A stretch of 64,000 nucleotides of DNA from Pseudarthrobacter psychrotolerans. GTDB taxonomy: Bacteria; Actinomycetota; Actinomycetes; Actinomycetales; Micrococcaceae. The number at the start of each line of letters is the position of its first letter. Position 1 is the first letter of the stretch. Both the position numbers and the translations under genes were made by a program. Shown one piece after another: positions 16,655 through 24,604 of the stretch. The notes below the pieces were generated by a model. The model was given only the letters and a program-made list of their open reading frames with translations. It was not told the DNA's origin and did not search any database. The stretch is from contig NZ_CP047898.1 of the NCBI RefSeq assembly GCF_009911795.1, positions 2,232,001 through 2,296,000 on the forward strand, written 5' to 3'.

Positions 16655-16673
16655 ATCAAAGTTAGTAATTCCG
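16655..16673. repeat. direct repeat (left copy) flanking the inserted toxin-antitoxin segment
   Basis: 19 bp, identical to 17467-17485, lying at the end of a duplicated MFS 3' fragment. Together the two copies look like attachment or recombination sites bounding 16674-17466. Confidence 0.75.
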
Positions 16674-16770
16674 GCCTCAACCGCAGAAGCACGACGGCGA
16701 ACACCCCGGCCGCGGCAAACCCCAGGAGGCCGGTAGTCGAGACCCCAGCGCTGACGTCCGCCGAGGCGTC
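16655..16770 (-). pseudogene. duplicated 3'-end fragment of the adjacent MFS gene
   Basis: On the minus strand this stretch encodes VSTTGLLGFAAAGVFAVV, nearly the same as VSATGFLGFAAAGVFAVV at the C-terminus of the MFS protein encoded at 17474-18691. Similarity ends at the 19-bp direct repeat. The two differ at several bases, so the fragment is either an old duplicate or the displaced end of a related allele. No start or upstream part is present. Confidence 0.75.
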
Positions 16771-16792
16771 GGGCGAGAACGGCGGAACCGAT

Positions 16793-16834
16793 ATTGTCTT
16801 GCAACGCGGCCAGTATTGCAAGACAATAAAACGA
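16793..16834 (+). promoter_or_regulatory. promoter with embedded operator of the toxin-antitoxin pair
   Basis: Perfect 12-bp inverted repeat ATTGTCTTGCAA (16793-16804) / TTGCAAGACAAT (16816-16827). It contains a -35-like TTGCAA and a -10-like GACAAT with 17-bp spacing. The predicted start coincides with ATG 16834 (leaderless). Autorepression by the RHH antitoxin is the natural reading. Confidence 0.7.
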
Positions 16835-17193
16835 TGGGGATCATCTGGGCGGCCGGTGCAGACAAACATCGGATCGCCCATGAGGATGCCCTGAACGCCA
16901 TCCTGAATCAGATCTACCACTTACAGCATTTCGATGAACCCCGCGTCGATTCGAGCACAAGGCCGGACCTGTTCATCGGGCCTACTCGGGACAGGAGCAT
17001 GATCCGTGAAGTCATGGCCGTCATCACCCCTCCGAACGACATCCTGATCTTCCACGTCATGGAAGCCCGCAGGAAAATCCTAGAGATCGCAGAAGGCAGG
17101 CTGGCAAGTGAACGAAACAAAGAAAGCCAAGGCATCCGAGGAACTGGATGCCGAGGAGCAGGCCCGCTCTGCCGCGCTGGCTACGTGGGCTGA
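16834..17193 (+). CDS. putative toxin of a type II toxin-antitoxin pair
   Basis: 119 aa from ATG 16834. The core (HRIAHEDALNAI, RPDLFIGPTRDRSMI, DILIFHVMEARRKIL) looks like a compact BrnT-like RNase-fold toxin; family assignment is tentative. It overlaps the antitoxin gene by 86 bp, far more than usual. The last 25 residues, Gly/Arg/Cys-rich, look like out-of-frame translation of the antitoxin. A one-base shift would end the protein at the TGA at 17109-17111 in a normal GTGA overlap, so a small frameshift near the end is likely. The C-terminal extension may affect activity. Confidence 0.6.
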   Translation: MGIIWAAGADKHRIAHEDALNAILNQIYHLQHFDEPRVDSSTRPDLFIGPTRDRSMIREVMAVITPPNDILIFHVMEARRKILEIAEGRLASERNKESQGIRGTGCRGAGPLCRAGYVG

Positions 17194-17467
17194 GACTGCA
17201 GACATCGGGCCGGACGCCAGCATCAACAAAGCCGACGGTCCAGAGGCCGGCCGCTCCCTCCTGGAAGCCGCGCTCGGATCACCGGAGGCAATCAGACGCG
17301 CCGTCGGCAAACCCTCACTCAGCGCCAAAGGAACATCGCCGTCCCGTTCCCTCAGGCTGCCCGTGGACATGGACGCAAGGCTCGTGGAACAGGCACAAAA
17401 GGAACACCGGAATCCCTCGGCGATCATTCGAGATGCCTTAGCCGAGTATCTCGCCAAGGCTTCTTGA
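17108..17467 (+). CDS. ribbon-helix-helix antitoxin
   Basis: 119 aa with GTG start. The first 75 residues are acidic/Ala-rich and probably disordered, suited to toxin binding. The C-terminal 40 residues read SRSLRLPVDMDARLVEQAQ followed by NPSAIIRDALAEYL, a CopG/RHH DNA-binding fold. Most RHH antitoxins bind DNA at the N-terminus, so the C-terminal placement is notable. It follows the toxin and probably binds the perfect inverted repeat at 16793-16827. Confidence 0.75.
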   Translation: MNETKKAKASEELDAEEQARSAALATWAETADIGPDASINKADGPEAGRSLLEAALGSPEAIRRAVGKPSLSAKGTSPSRSLRLPVDMDARLVEQAQKEHRNPSAIIRDALAEYLAKAS

Positions 17468-17485
17468 TCAAAGTTAGTAATTCCG
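17467..17485. repeat. direct repeat (right copy) at the 3' end of the MFS gene
   Basis: Same 19 bp as 16655-16673. This copy includes the last codons and stop of the MFS gene at 17474. Confidence 0.75.
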
Positions 17486-18691
17486 CCGGTGCTTAAGCCG
17501 CGGAAGAACAACCGCGAACACACCGGCCGCGGCGAACCCCAGGAAGCCTGTCGCCGAGACACCCGCGCCCAGAGTAAACAGTGCCGTCACGCCGGAGAGC
17601 AGGACGGGCCCGCCGGTGGATCCCGCGTCGGCGATGAACCGCCACAGCCCCAGGAACTGGCCACGGCCGCGGTCGGGCGAGAAGTCGGCGCCGAGCGTCA
17701 TGATCAGTCCGGAGCTGATGCCGTTGCCGAACCCGATCAGCAGTGACGCCAACATCAGCCCGGCAAAGGACGCAGACAAAGGAATCAGCAGCATTGCGAT
17801 GCCCATGATGATGGTGGACGGGATGGCCACGAACAGCCTGCCTCGGCGGTCCATCACCTTGCCGGCCGGGTAGAACACCAGCATGTCGATTGCCCCGGAC
17901 AGCCCGTAAATCACCGAAGCCCGGGCCGGATCCATGCCCAGGTGGTCCGCCCATAGCGGGATGACCACCTGCCGGGACGCGCGCAGCGCGCTGAGCAGCA
18001 GGACCCCCACACCCAGCGTCAGGAACACACGGGCATGCGATGCCGCCACATTCCGCAGCGTCGGCTCCGGACCCTTGTGGCCGCCGTCGGGCGCTGGCGG
18101 GACCACCAAGTCCGGAATGGTGACCGCCAAGACGGCGGCCGCGGCCATGCCCACCACGCCTACCCAGTACGCTCCGGCGATCCCGGCGAACTGCATCACG
18201 CCGGCACCAAGGAACGGCCCGATGAAGATGCCGATCCGGCTGACCCCGCCCAGCGTCGACAACGCCCGCGCCCGGAACTGGACGGGCACGGCCTCGGTGA
18301 GGTACTTCTGCCGGGCCAGGCTGAAGACGCTCGCGGCCATCCCGACGACGATCATGGCCACCGCCAACAGCCACAGTCCGTTGGGGATCAGGGAGGACAT
18401 CGCGGCAGCTGCGAGCGCCAGGGCTCCCACCGCGGCGGCGCCGACGATGGACCAGCGTTCGCCGAACTTGAGTGTGATGAGCGATGCCGGCAGGTTGAAG
18501 AACCACGAACCAAGCCCGATCAGCGTGACGATCAGCGCGGACACCGCTACCGACGCGCCGAGGTCGCGGGCGGAGAGGACCACTACCGGAAGGACCGCGC
18601 CTTCGCCGATGCAGAACAGCAGCGCCGGCCCGAACGCGGGTAGGGCGATGCTTCGGAAGTTGAAGGGCCGTGGGATTCCTGGCGAAGTCAT
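17474..18691 (-). CDS. MFS transporter
   Basis: 405 aa, about 12 hydrophobic segments, with a loop 8-9 motif PAGKVMDRRGRLFVAIPS typical of MFS carriers. The substrate-binding part is unassigned. The C-terminus (GVFAVVLPRLKHRRNY) ends inside a direct repeat that marks an insertion carrying a toxin-antitoxin pair. The gene's own end is intact. Monocistronic. Confidence 0.88.
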   Translation of the reverse strand: MTSPGIPRPFNFRSIALPAFGPALLFCIGEGAVLPVVVLSARDLGASVAVSALIVTLIGLGSWFFNLPASLITLKFGERWSIVGAAAVGALALAAAAMSSLIPNGLWLLAVAMIVVGMAASVFSLARQKYLTEAVPVQFRARALSTLGGVSRIGIFIGPFLGAGVMQFAGIAGAYWVGVVGMAAAAVLAVTIPDLVVPPAPDGGHKGPEPTLRNVAASHARVFLTLGVGVLLLSALRASRQVVIPLWADHLGMDPARASVIYGLSGAIDMLVFYPAGKVMDRRGRLFVAIPSTIIMGIAMLLIPLSASFAGLMLASLLIGFGNGISSGLIMTLGADFSPDRGRGQFLGLWRFIADAGSTGGPVLLSGVTALFTLGAGVSATGFLGFAAAGVFAVVLPRLKHRRNY

Positions 18692-18811
18692 CGGATTTAT
18701 CTTATGCCCGCCGGAAATTCCTCAGCTTTCGGGGGTCACAAGCGGCCCCGCGAGGACTAACGTTTGCCTTGTGGGGCGCTCCCGCCTGCCCCTCACAGCC
18801 TAGGAGGTCTC

Positions 18812-19153
18812 ATGAGTGAAGTGTGGATCCGCACCATCAACAACGGTCTGGTCCGGGCCGACAAAGTCACGGAAATCGCGTCCACCCGGGGGTCCCTTCA
18901 TGAGGACCAGGGTTTTGCGCTGAAGGTCATAGTGGACGGCAAGGCCCACGTCGTCATTGACGACGGCGATTTTCCGGGCACGCTCCCCGAACGGCTGGAG
19001 CACGCGCAGCATCTGGAGGACGCCCTGCTGTTCGCCCTCGACGAGGCCCGCGAAGCCGACGCATCCACGGTGGTCTTCTTCACACCGGAGAGCGACCGCT
19101 GGACCCTCGCCGCGGCGGCGGAACTGGCCGGCGGGCTTCCCGCCGTCGGATAA
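18812..19153 (+). CDS. conserved small protein of unknown function
   Basis: 113 aa from ATG 18812, which follows a strong AGGAGG site. The frame is open further upstream but without start signals. It begins SEVWIRTINNGLVRADKVTEI and continues with alternating beta and alpha segments. No signal or membrane segment. It resembles short cytoplasmic proteins that hold a bound-ligand beta sheet, but no family is recognised. Confidence 0.75.
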   Translation: MSEVWIRTINNGLVRADKVTEIASTRGSLHEDQGFALKVIVDGKAHVVIDDGDFPGTLPERLEHAQHLEDALLFALDEAREADASTVVFFTPESDRWTLAAAAELAGGLPAVG

Positions 19154-19224
19154 CCCCCGACGGCGGCCCTCCACTAAAGCGCGAACGGACAGTTAAGCCC
19201 CACTTCCCGCGCGAACCGACGGCC

Positions 19225-19285
19225 CGCGAACAGGCAGCAGATGACGCCAAATCCCGGATTTGAGGTCATTAGCTGCCGGTTCGCG
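19225..19285. repeat. 61-bp imperfect palindrome
   Basis: Almost symmetric about CAAATCCCGGATTTG. The arms pair CGCGAAC with GTTCGCG, GGCAGC with GCTGCC, and ATGAC with GTCAT. Lies between convergent genes without a T run. A third kind of palindromic intergenic element in the window. Confidence 0.8.
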
Positions 19286-19326
19286 CAGTGCGCGCAGGTT
19301 GTCGCGGGGTGTGCCGCCTGTGTGGG

Positions 19327-19662
19327 TCAGGCTGCGTGGCTGAACTCGACGGCCTTCGCGGTGGCGCGGCGGGGCGGGAGGATGCTCAGTGTGCAGTGAG
19401 TCTGCTGCGGGTCAATCCGCGCGGGCAGGTGATGCGTCTCGGAGCAGGCCTGCAGCTGCCGCAGGGCTTCGGGATCAACGCGGGCGTTCCGCACGTCCAA
19501 TTCCAGGTCCAGATTGTGCTTCAAAGCGTTGGCGCGTTTCACCACAACGTAGAGGGCCTGGATGCTGTGCACGGTGACGTGGCCTTTGGCGAGAACCTGG
19601 GCCTTCGCGTGGTCGAGATCTACACGGACAAGAATGCTGAGCTTTTCGGACAAGATAATCAT
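19327..19662 (-). CDS. hypothetical protein
   Basis: 111 aa, ATG 19662 with AAGGAAGG just upstream. Soluble, no signal. It starts MIILSEKLSILVRVDLDHAK and contains Lys/His-rich alternating segments. No family recognised. Codon use looks like that of the neighbours, so it is probably real. Confidence 0.5.
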   Translation of the reverse strand: MIILSEKLSILVRVDLDHAKAQVLAKGHVTVHSIQALYVVVKRANALKHNLDLELDVRNARVDPEALRQLQACSETHHLPARIDPQQTHCTLSILPPRRATAKAVEFSHAA

Positions 19663-19894
19663 GCCTTCCTTGCGTGGCTGCGACGCTGCAGCCGGGTAGG
19701 CCGCGACACTGCGGCCAATGGCCGCGCCTCTGCAGCCTCATTCAGCGTAGGCAACGAATGTGATGTGCGCAACATTTGGCTTCGTATATGTCGGGCGTGA
19801 CGAGTTCCTGGATCTCTCGTCCGCTTGGCCGGGCCGGCACACGATTACGCACTACCTGACTTCCGTGGAACGCCGGCCGCCATAGGATCTGAGC

Positions 19895-20647
19895 ATGCAT
19901 ATTGCCGTTCCAGGAGGTACCGGGGCCGTTGGCCAACATGTCGTCTCTGTTGCCAGGGACCGCGGGCATCGGGTAACAAGCCTGACCCGATCGGAAGGCG
20001 TGGACCTGTCCACGGGCCGCGGGTTGCTCGAAGCCCTGCGCGGTGTGGACACCGTTATTGATGTCTCCGGAATCCAGACGCTTTCCACCAGGAAGGCCGT
20101 GGACTTCTTCACGGCCGCCACCCGGAACCTGCTCGCAGCGGAGAAGACAGCCCAGGTACGGCATCACATTGCGCTCTCGATCGTGGGCATCGATCAGGCC
20201 GCTTCGGGACTGTACGCGGGGAAGCTGGCGCAGGAAGCTGCAGTCCGGAGTGGAGACGTGCCGTGGACCATTCTTCGGTCCACTCAGTTCCACGAGTTTG
20301 TGCCCATGGCCATCAACGCCGCCTCGATTGGCCCGGTGGTCCTGGTTCCACAGATGATCACTCAGCCGGTCGCGGCGCGGGAAGTGGCTGAGGCGCTAGT
20401 GGACGCAGCAGAGCAGGGACCCCGCGGACGGGTTGCTGATCTTGGCGGTCCCCGTCGGGAGCAGCTCGCGGATCTGGTCCGCGAATACTTGCGCAAATCC
20501 GGGCAGCGGAAGCTGGTGGTGAAGGTCCCGGCTCCCGGTGCCATGGGTCAGGCCATGCGTCGTGGTGACCTGGTCCCGGCGGCCGGCTCCGCCGTCGGAC
20601 GCCAGACGTTCCACGAATGGCTGGAAACCAGGCGTCCAGCCGGCTAG
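19895..20647 (+). CDS. NAD(P)-binding NmrA/atypical SDR-like oxidoreductase
   Basis: 250 aa. A Rossmann N-terminus (MHIAVPGGTGAVGQHVV; GxxGxxG) is followed by the DTVIDVSG and PWTILRSTQFHEF elements characteristic of NmrA-like atypical short-chain dehydrogenases. These act on NAD(P) or sense it and often lack the classic Tyr-Lys pair. The stop overlaps the end of a minus-strand mini-gene. Substrate unknown. Confidence 0.88.
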   Translation: MHIAVPGGTGAVGQHVVSVARDRGHRVTSLTRSEGVDLSTGRGLLEALRGVDTVIDVSGIQTLSTRKAVDFFTAATRNLLAAEKTAQVRHHIALSIVGIDQAASGLYAGKLAQEAAVRSGDVPWTILRSTQFHEFVPMAINAASIGPVVLVPQMITQPVAAREVAEALVDAAEQGPRGRVADLGGPRREQLADLVREYLRKSGQRKLVVKVPAPGAMGQAMRRGDLVPAAGSAVGRQTFHEWLETRRPAG

Positions 20648-20748
20648 TGGCGCTGCCTGTGGCGCATCACCGTCGCAGCGAGCCCCATGATGCCCATGAG
20701 GGAGCCGAGGATAATTGCCAGGCCTGTGAGGTATTCAAGAATGGTCAT
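20644..20748 (-). CDS. 34-residue single-span membrane protein
   Basis: ATG 20748 to TAG 20644, with AAAGGTG upstream. It begins MTILEYLTGLAIILGSLMG, then a hydrophobic run and a basic tail RHRQRH (N-out/C-in topology likely). Its stop codon overlaps the convergent oxidoreductase stop. Too short for family assignment, but hydrophobic run, basic end and ribosome site together support expression. Confidence 0.5.
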   Translation of the reverse strand: MTILEYLTGLAIILGSLMGIMGLAATVMRHRQRH

Positions 20749-20902
20749 CGTTGACGCACCTTTCATATGGCTGATGCGCTGAGGCTAGTTACTGATGCTC
20801 AGGATCAGCCCAAGATGGCACGGTGCGTTCACTCAAGATTCCGCGCTGTGTCACGGGCCGGTGCTGATCGCAACCGCACGGCACCATCCCTAGACTTGGA
20901 CC

Positions 20903-21307
20903 GTGTCCACACTCCCCGAGCCCTCATCCGATGCCGCGCCGGAGCCGCGCGGCTGGCTGGCCCGCAAGCTTCTGCCCGGCGGTACCGAACCGGACCCCCG
21001 CTTCACCTTGGCCAACGAACGCACGTTCCTGGCCTGGATCAGGACGTCGTTGGCTTTCCTGGCCGGCGGTATTGCGATCGAGGCGTTTGCAGGCGGGCTC
21101 TTCAGCGGACCCGTCCGGGAGGGGCTGTCCGTCCTGTTACTGGTCCTGGGCATGCTGATCAGCGCGGGCGCGGCCGTCAGGTGGCTCTCGGTGGAGCGAA
21201 GCATGCGGGCCGGAACGCCGCTGCCGCTCCCTCTGCTCGTTCCGCTGCTGGCCCTCGGCGGAGCCATCGCCGCGGCCCTCATCATTTTTCTGATCCTGGC
21301 AGGCTGA
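20903..21307 (+). CDS. DUF202 (YidH-type) membrane protein
   Basis: 134 aa from a GTG start. DUF202 signature FTLANERTFLAWIRTSLAFLA at residues about 34-54, then three hydrophobic segments. Followed 3 bp later by a second DUF202 gene, so the pair is an operon. Role of the family unknown. Confidence 0.9.
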   Translation: MSTLPEPSSDAAPEPRGWLARKLLPGGTEPDPRFTLANERTFLAWIRTSLAFLAGGIAIEAFAGGLFSGPVREGLSVLLLVLGMLISAGAAVRWLSVERSMRAGTPLPLPLLVPLLALGGAIAAALIIFLILAG

Positions 21308-21310
21308 TCG

Positions 21311-21628
21311 GTGTCCGCTCATACGGACCCAGGGCTCCAGCCCGAACGAACCGTCATGGCCTGGGGCCGCACACTGCTGGCCCTGCTCACCGTCAGCGCC
21401 CTGTTCCTGCGCTGGCTGCCGAGTCACGGGCCGGTTGTTAGTGCCCTCATCGCCGCGGCGGCAGTGACGGCCGGGGGCATTTTCGCCACCCAAAGGATCC
21501 GGTACCGGCGAAGCTCCAGGGGCATCAACGCCGAAAACCTCCACGCCGATGTGGGCGGAGTCTTCGCCTTGTCCGCAGGAGTTGTGCTGCTCGGCGCTTT
21601 CAGCCTCATCGCCGCGTTTACGTTCTAG
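21311..21628 (+). CDS. DUF202-related membrane protein, second of a pair
   Basis: 105 aa from GTG. It keeps the ERTVMAWGRTLLALLTVSALFLRW form of the DUF202 start and two to three membrane spans. Immediately downstream of the first copy; paired DUF202 genes of unequal type are common in actinobacteria. A palindromic repeat (copy C) follows the stop. Confidence 0.85.
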   Translation: MSAHTDPGLQPERTVMAWGRTLLALLTVSALFLRWLPSHGPVVSALIAAAAVTAGGIFATQRIRYRRSSRGINAENLHADVGGVFALSAGVVLLGAFSLIAAFTF

Positions 21629-21636
21629 CGCGCCAA

Positions 21637-21704
21637 CCAAAAGTGGCTCGCACACAACGTCGTGAAAACCGCGAATGACGACGTTAAGTGCCAGTCAGTT
21701 GGGG
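21637..21704. repeat. palindromic intergenic repeat, copy C (inverted loop)
   Basis: Arms CACACAACGTCGT and ACGACGTTAAGTG; the loop is the reverse complement of that in copies A and B apart from one base. Lies between the DUF202 pair and the convergent ATPase gene. Confidence 0.85.
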
Positions 21705-21722
21705 CGGCGGGAGGCGGGGACC

Positions 21723-23138
21723 CTACCGGTACCCGTCAACGATCGACGCCGCGATTTCCTTGTACGCCCGCCGAGTCTCCGGCTTCAGTACGTCCAGGGT
21801 GACCAGGTCGCCGTCGGCCACGCCCCTGTCGTGCGGGACGGCGATGAGCTGGCGGCAGATCCCGGCGAGGTGTTCCTCGATGGCGTCCTTGTCCACGCGG
21901 GAGGAGACCTCCTCCTTGTCCGTGATGACCACAATCGCGTTCCGGGCCAGGTCCTCGTAGCCGTGGCTCGCCAGCCAGTGCAGGGTGCTGCGGGCACGCT
22001 TGGCCCCGCTCACCGCATACCCCGCGGCGATGATGATGTTGTCCGCCGACTGCAGGATCCCGCTCATGGCATTGTGGGTCACGCCGGTGCCGCAGTCGGT
22101 CAGGGCCACGGAGTAGTAGTTGGAGATGAGCTTGCGGATCCGCAGGTACTCGGCGGCCGTGAGCGAGTCCGAGACCTCCGGGTCCTGCTCCCCCGCGATC
22201 AGGTGCAGCCGGCCGGCGTGGTGCATGTACCGGGCCAGCGCGGTGAGGGAGTCAACACCTTCGATATTCGCCAGCAGGTCCGTGATGGTGCGCGGGCTGG
22301 CCTGCTGGTAGATCCCCTCGCCGAGCGCGCGCTCCACGAGGTCGCCGGAGTCCGGGTTGGCGTCGATGGCGCAGGGCGGGTCGCCGCGGAATTCGGCCAG
22401 CGTCAGGCCCACGCCCACCGTGGTGGAGGTCTTGCCGATGCCGCCCTTGAGGCTCAGGACCGCGGTGTTGTAGCTGCCCTGCAGCTGGCGGGAGATGCGG
22501 CGGCCCAGCTCGTCTTCCTCGCGCTGCTTGGCGCTGGGCCCCAGGTTCCAGGCCCCGCCGGTCATTGCGTAAAGGGCGCCGCGGACGCCGCCCACCGGCC
22601 GCGGTTTCTGCTCGCGCACAAACAGACCCGGGGAGCTGATGAAGTCGGGCATGGGGCTGTCGGCGATGACGTCCGCCGCGGTGGGGCGGATGCGCCGGAA
22701 CGCCGGTGCCGGCTCCGGCGCTTCGTCAGGAACGTACGACGACGGCGGCGCGGCTTCGGCGTCGTCGTACGCCACTGCGGGGATGTCTGAGTCCGGCCCG
22801 GGCTGCGGTGCCACCTGCGGCTGCGCGGTGACCGGCGGCCTGGCAGGCCGGCGGGTGGGCGCCGGGACGGAAGCGATGGGAGCCGAAGGTGCGGGGCTGG
22901 CCTGGTCGGCTGCGGCCGCCGCCTCCGCCCAGGAGCTGCGGCGCGGAACGGGGGTACCGGCGTCGGGGGTGTTGGCGTCGGGGGTGTTCGAAAGATCTGG
23001 CGTTACGGCTGGCATGGTTCCTGTCTGGGCATCCTGCAGCGCGCTGGCGCGACGGAGGTCACGGCGTCGCCTGGGCGGTTGCGGTAGCCCTGCATCGTCT
23101 GTGATGGGGCGTGCGTTCTGATCCGCCGGATCGGGCAT
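21723..23138 (-). CDS. MinD/ParA-like ATPase, EspI type
   Basis: 471 aa. A long Pro/Ala-rich disordered N-terminus (residues about 1-190) is followed by a SIMIBI-class P-loop domain: SLKGGIGKTSTT (deviant Walker A), CAIDANPDSGDL (switch), and ALTDCGTGVTHNA (Walker B region). This architecture matches the MinD-like ATPases associated with ESX type VII secretion (EspI). No ESX genes are in the window, so it may serve another process such as positioning of surface machinery. ATG 23138 follows GGGGGGA. It converges on the DUF202 operon. Confidence 0.85.
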   Translation of the reverse strand: MPDPADQNARPITDDAGLPQPPRRRRDLRRASALQDAQTGTMPAVTPDLSNTPDANTPDAGTPVPRRSSWAEAAAAADQASPAPSAPIASVPAPTRRPARPPVTAQPQVAPQPGPDSDIPAVAYDDAEAAPPSSYVPDEAPEPAPAFRRIRPTAADVIADSPMPDFISSPGLFVREQKPRPVGGVRGALYAMTGGAWNLGPSAKQREEDELGRRISRQLQGSYNTAVLSLKGGIGKTSTTVGVGLTLAEFRGDPPCAIDANPDSGDLVERALGEGIYQQASPRTITDLLANIEGVDSLTALARYMHHAGRLHLIAGEQDPEVSDSLTAAEYLRIRKLISNYYSVALTDCGTGVTHNAMSGILQSADNIIIAAGYAVSGAKRARSTLHWLASHGYEDLARNAIVVITDKEEVSSRVDKDAIEEHLAGICRQLIAVPHDRGVADGDLVTLDVLKPETRRAYKEIAASIVDGYR

Positions 23139-23260
23139 GTCTGTCCCCCCAGGACTTTCGGCACAAGGTTCTGCGGCACTTTGCGGACTGATTCAATCAG
23201 TAAGTCTAGGCGCTGGGGCGGAATGGCGAGGTCAGGAGGCTTTCTCACCGCCGCGTGCTC

Positions 23261-23297
23261 TTGACCGCCTTAAATGTTAGAGACTAACATTTTCGTT
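23261..23297 (+). promoter_or_regulatory. promoter and operator of the TetR/ABC operon
   Basis: Perfect inverted repeat with 9-bp arms AAATGTTAG / CTAACATTT and 3-bp spacer (23272-23292). It lies between a -35 TTGACC (23261-23266) and overlaps the -10 TAACAT (23285-23290). Transcription is predicted to start at about 23297, at the ATG (leaderless). Confidence 0.75.
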
Positions 23298-23870
23298 ATG
23301 CGAAAAGCCGCTGCCACCAGGGCGCTCCTGCAGGAGCAGGCCATGGCGTTGTTCGTTCAACAGGGTTTCGACGAGACCACCGTCGCGCAGATCGCCGAGG
23401 CGGCCGGTGTCTCGCAGATGACCTTCTTCCGGTATTTTCCGACGAAGGACGCCGTGGTCTTTGATGACCCCTACGATCCGGTGATCGCTGACCTCGTTGC
23501 CGCCCAGGACGCCGGGCTGCCGGCGCTGGAGCGTGTCCGGCTGGGCTTGCTGGCCGCGTGGAGCTCGGTTCCCGACCCCGTCGACGGTGCGGTCAGAGAC
23601 AGGATCAGGCTGATAGCAGGCCATACGCGGCTTGCCGCCGGCATCTGGGAGAACAACCGCAGGACCGAGGACCTGATTGTTGAAGCCCTGACCGGAACCG
23701 GCGTAGGCCGCATTGAAGCACGGGTTGCCGCAGGAGCGTGCCTGGGCGGGTTGACGGCCGCCCTGCTGGATTGGGCATCGGCGCCGGACGGGCACGAATT
23801 GCGGGACCGGATGAATACGGCCTTGGACCTGTTGGGCGATTCAGGCGGGAGAGGGCGGCGTACCCGATGA
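23298..23870 (+). CDS. TetR-family repressor of an ABC exporter
   Basis: 190 aa from ATG 23298; the frame is open 8 codons further up, inside the operator. TetR HTH TTVAQIAEAAGVSQMTFFRYF at residues about 28-48, with the helical ligand domain following. Its stop overlaps the ATPase start (ATGA), so regulator and exporter are co-transcribed. Likely represses the operon through the perfect palindrome at 23272-23292 until an inducer, probably the exported compound, binds. Confidence 0.9.
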   Translation: MRKAAATRALLQEQAMALFVQQGFDETTVAQIAEAAGVSQMTFFRYFPTKDAVVFDDPYDPVIADLVAAQDAGLPALERVRLGLLAAWSSVPDPVDGAVRDRIRLIAGHTRLAAGIWENNRRTEDLIVEALTGTGVGRIEARVAAGACLGGLTAALLDWASAPDGHELRDRMNTALDLLGDSGGRGRRTR

Positions 23871-24604
23871 AAACGTCAGCGGCCATCAAGGCGGAGCGGG
23901 TATCGAAGGCCTTGGGCGGATTACCCGTCCTGGACGACGTGTCCCTGGACGTGGGGCCATCGGAAATCCACGCCCTGGTGGGGCTGAACGGAGCAGGTAA
24001 GACCACGTTGATGCGGATCCTGCTGGGGATGCTCACACCGGACCGGGGCGCGGCTCACCTGACGGGGCTCCCCGTATCCGGTGCAGGAGCGCAGGTATGG
24101 TCACGGGTCGGGCAGATGCTGGAGACCCCCTTCGCCTACCCGGAGCTGACCGCGCGCGAGAATGTGTACTGCTCCGCCCGGTTGCATGGGATGGACCGGG
24201 ACGCCGCCGGGTCCGCCGCGGCACGGGCATTATCTGATCTGGGCCTGGAGCAATATGCCACCCGGCGCGCCGGGACGCTGTCACTGGGAAACCGGCAGCG
24301 CGTAGGCCTGGCCGCCGCCCTGGTCCATGGACCGGACGTCCTTGTCCTTGACGAACCGACCAACGCACTGGACCCCCGCGGTGTCATCGTTCTCCGCCGG
24401 TTACTCCAGGAGGCCTGCCGGGACAGGGGCGCCGCCATCCTGGTCTCCAGCCACCACCTTGATGAGGTCGCACGGATGGCCGACAGGATCAGCGTGCTTC
24501 ACCGGGGAAGGATCATCGGCACACTGCAACCCGGGACCGTGGACCTTGAACGCCTGTTCTTTGACCTGGTGCTGCAGTCCGACATGCACGAGCAGGAGCA
24601 ATGA
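23867..24604 (+). CDS. ABC transporter ATP-binding protein
   Basis: 245 aa from ATG 23867, overlapping the regulator by four bases. Walker A GLNGAGKT, signature LSLGNRQR (variant of LSGGQ), Walker B VLVLDEPTNALDP and H-loop SSHH are all present. DrrA/CcmA-like drug or lipid export class. It overlaps the permease gene by four bases. Confidence 0.93.
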   Translation: MKTSAAIKAERVSKALGGLPVLDDVSLDVGPSEIHALVGLNGAGKTTLMRILLGMLTPDRGAAHLTGLPVSGAGAQVWSRVGQMLETPFAYPELTARENVYCSARLHGMDRDAAGSAAARALSDLGLEQYATRRAGTLSLGNRQRVGLAAALVHGPDVLVLDEPTNALDPRGVIVLRRLLQEACRDRGAAILVSSHHLDEVARMADRISVLHRGRIIGTLQPGTVDLERLFFDLVLQSDMHEQEQ

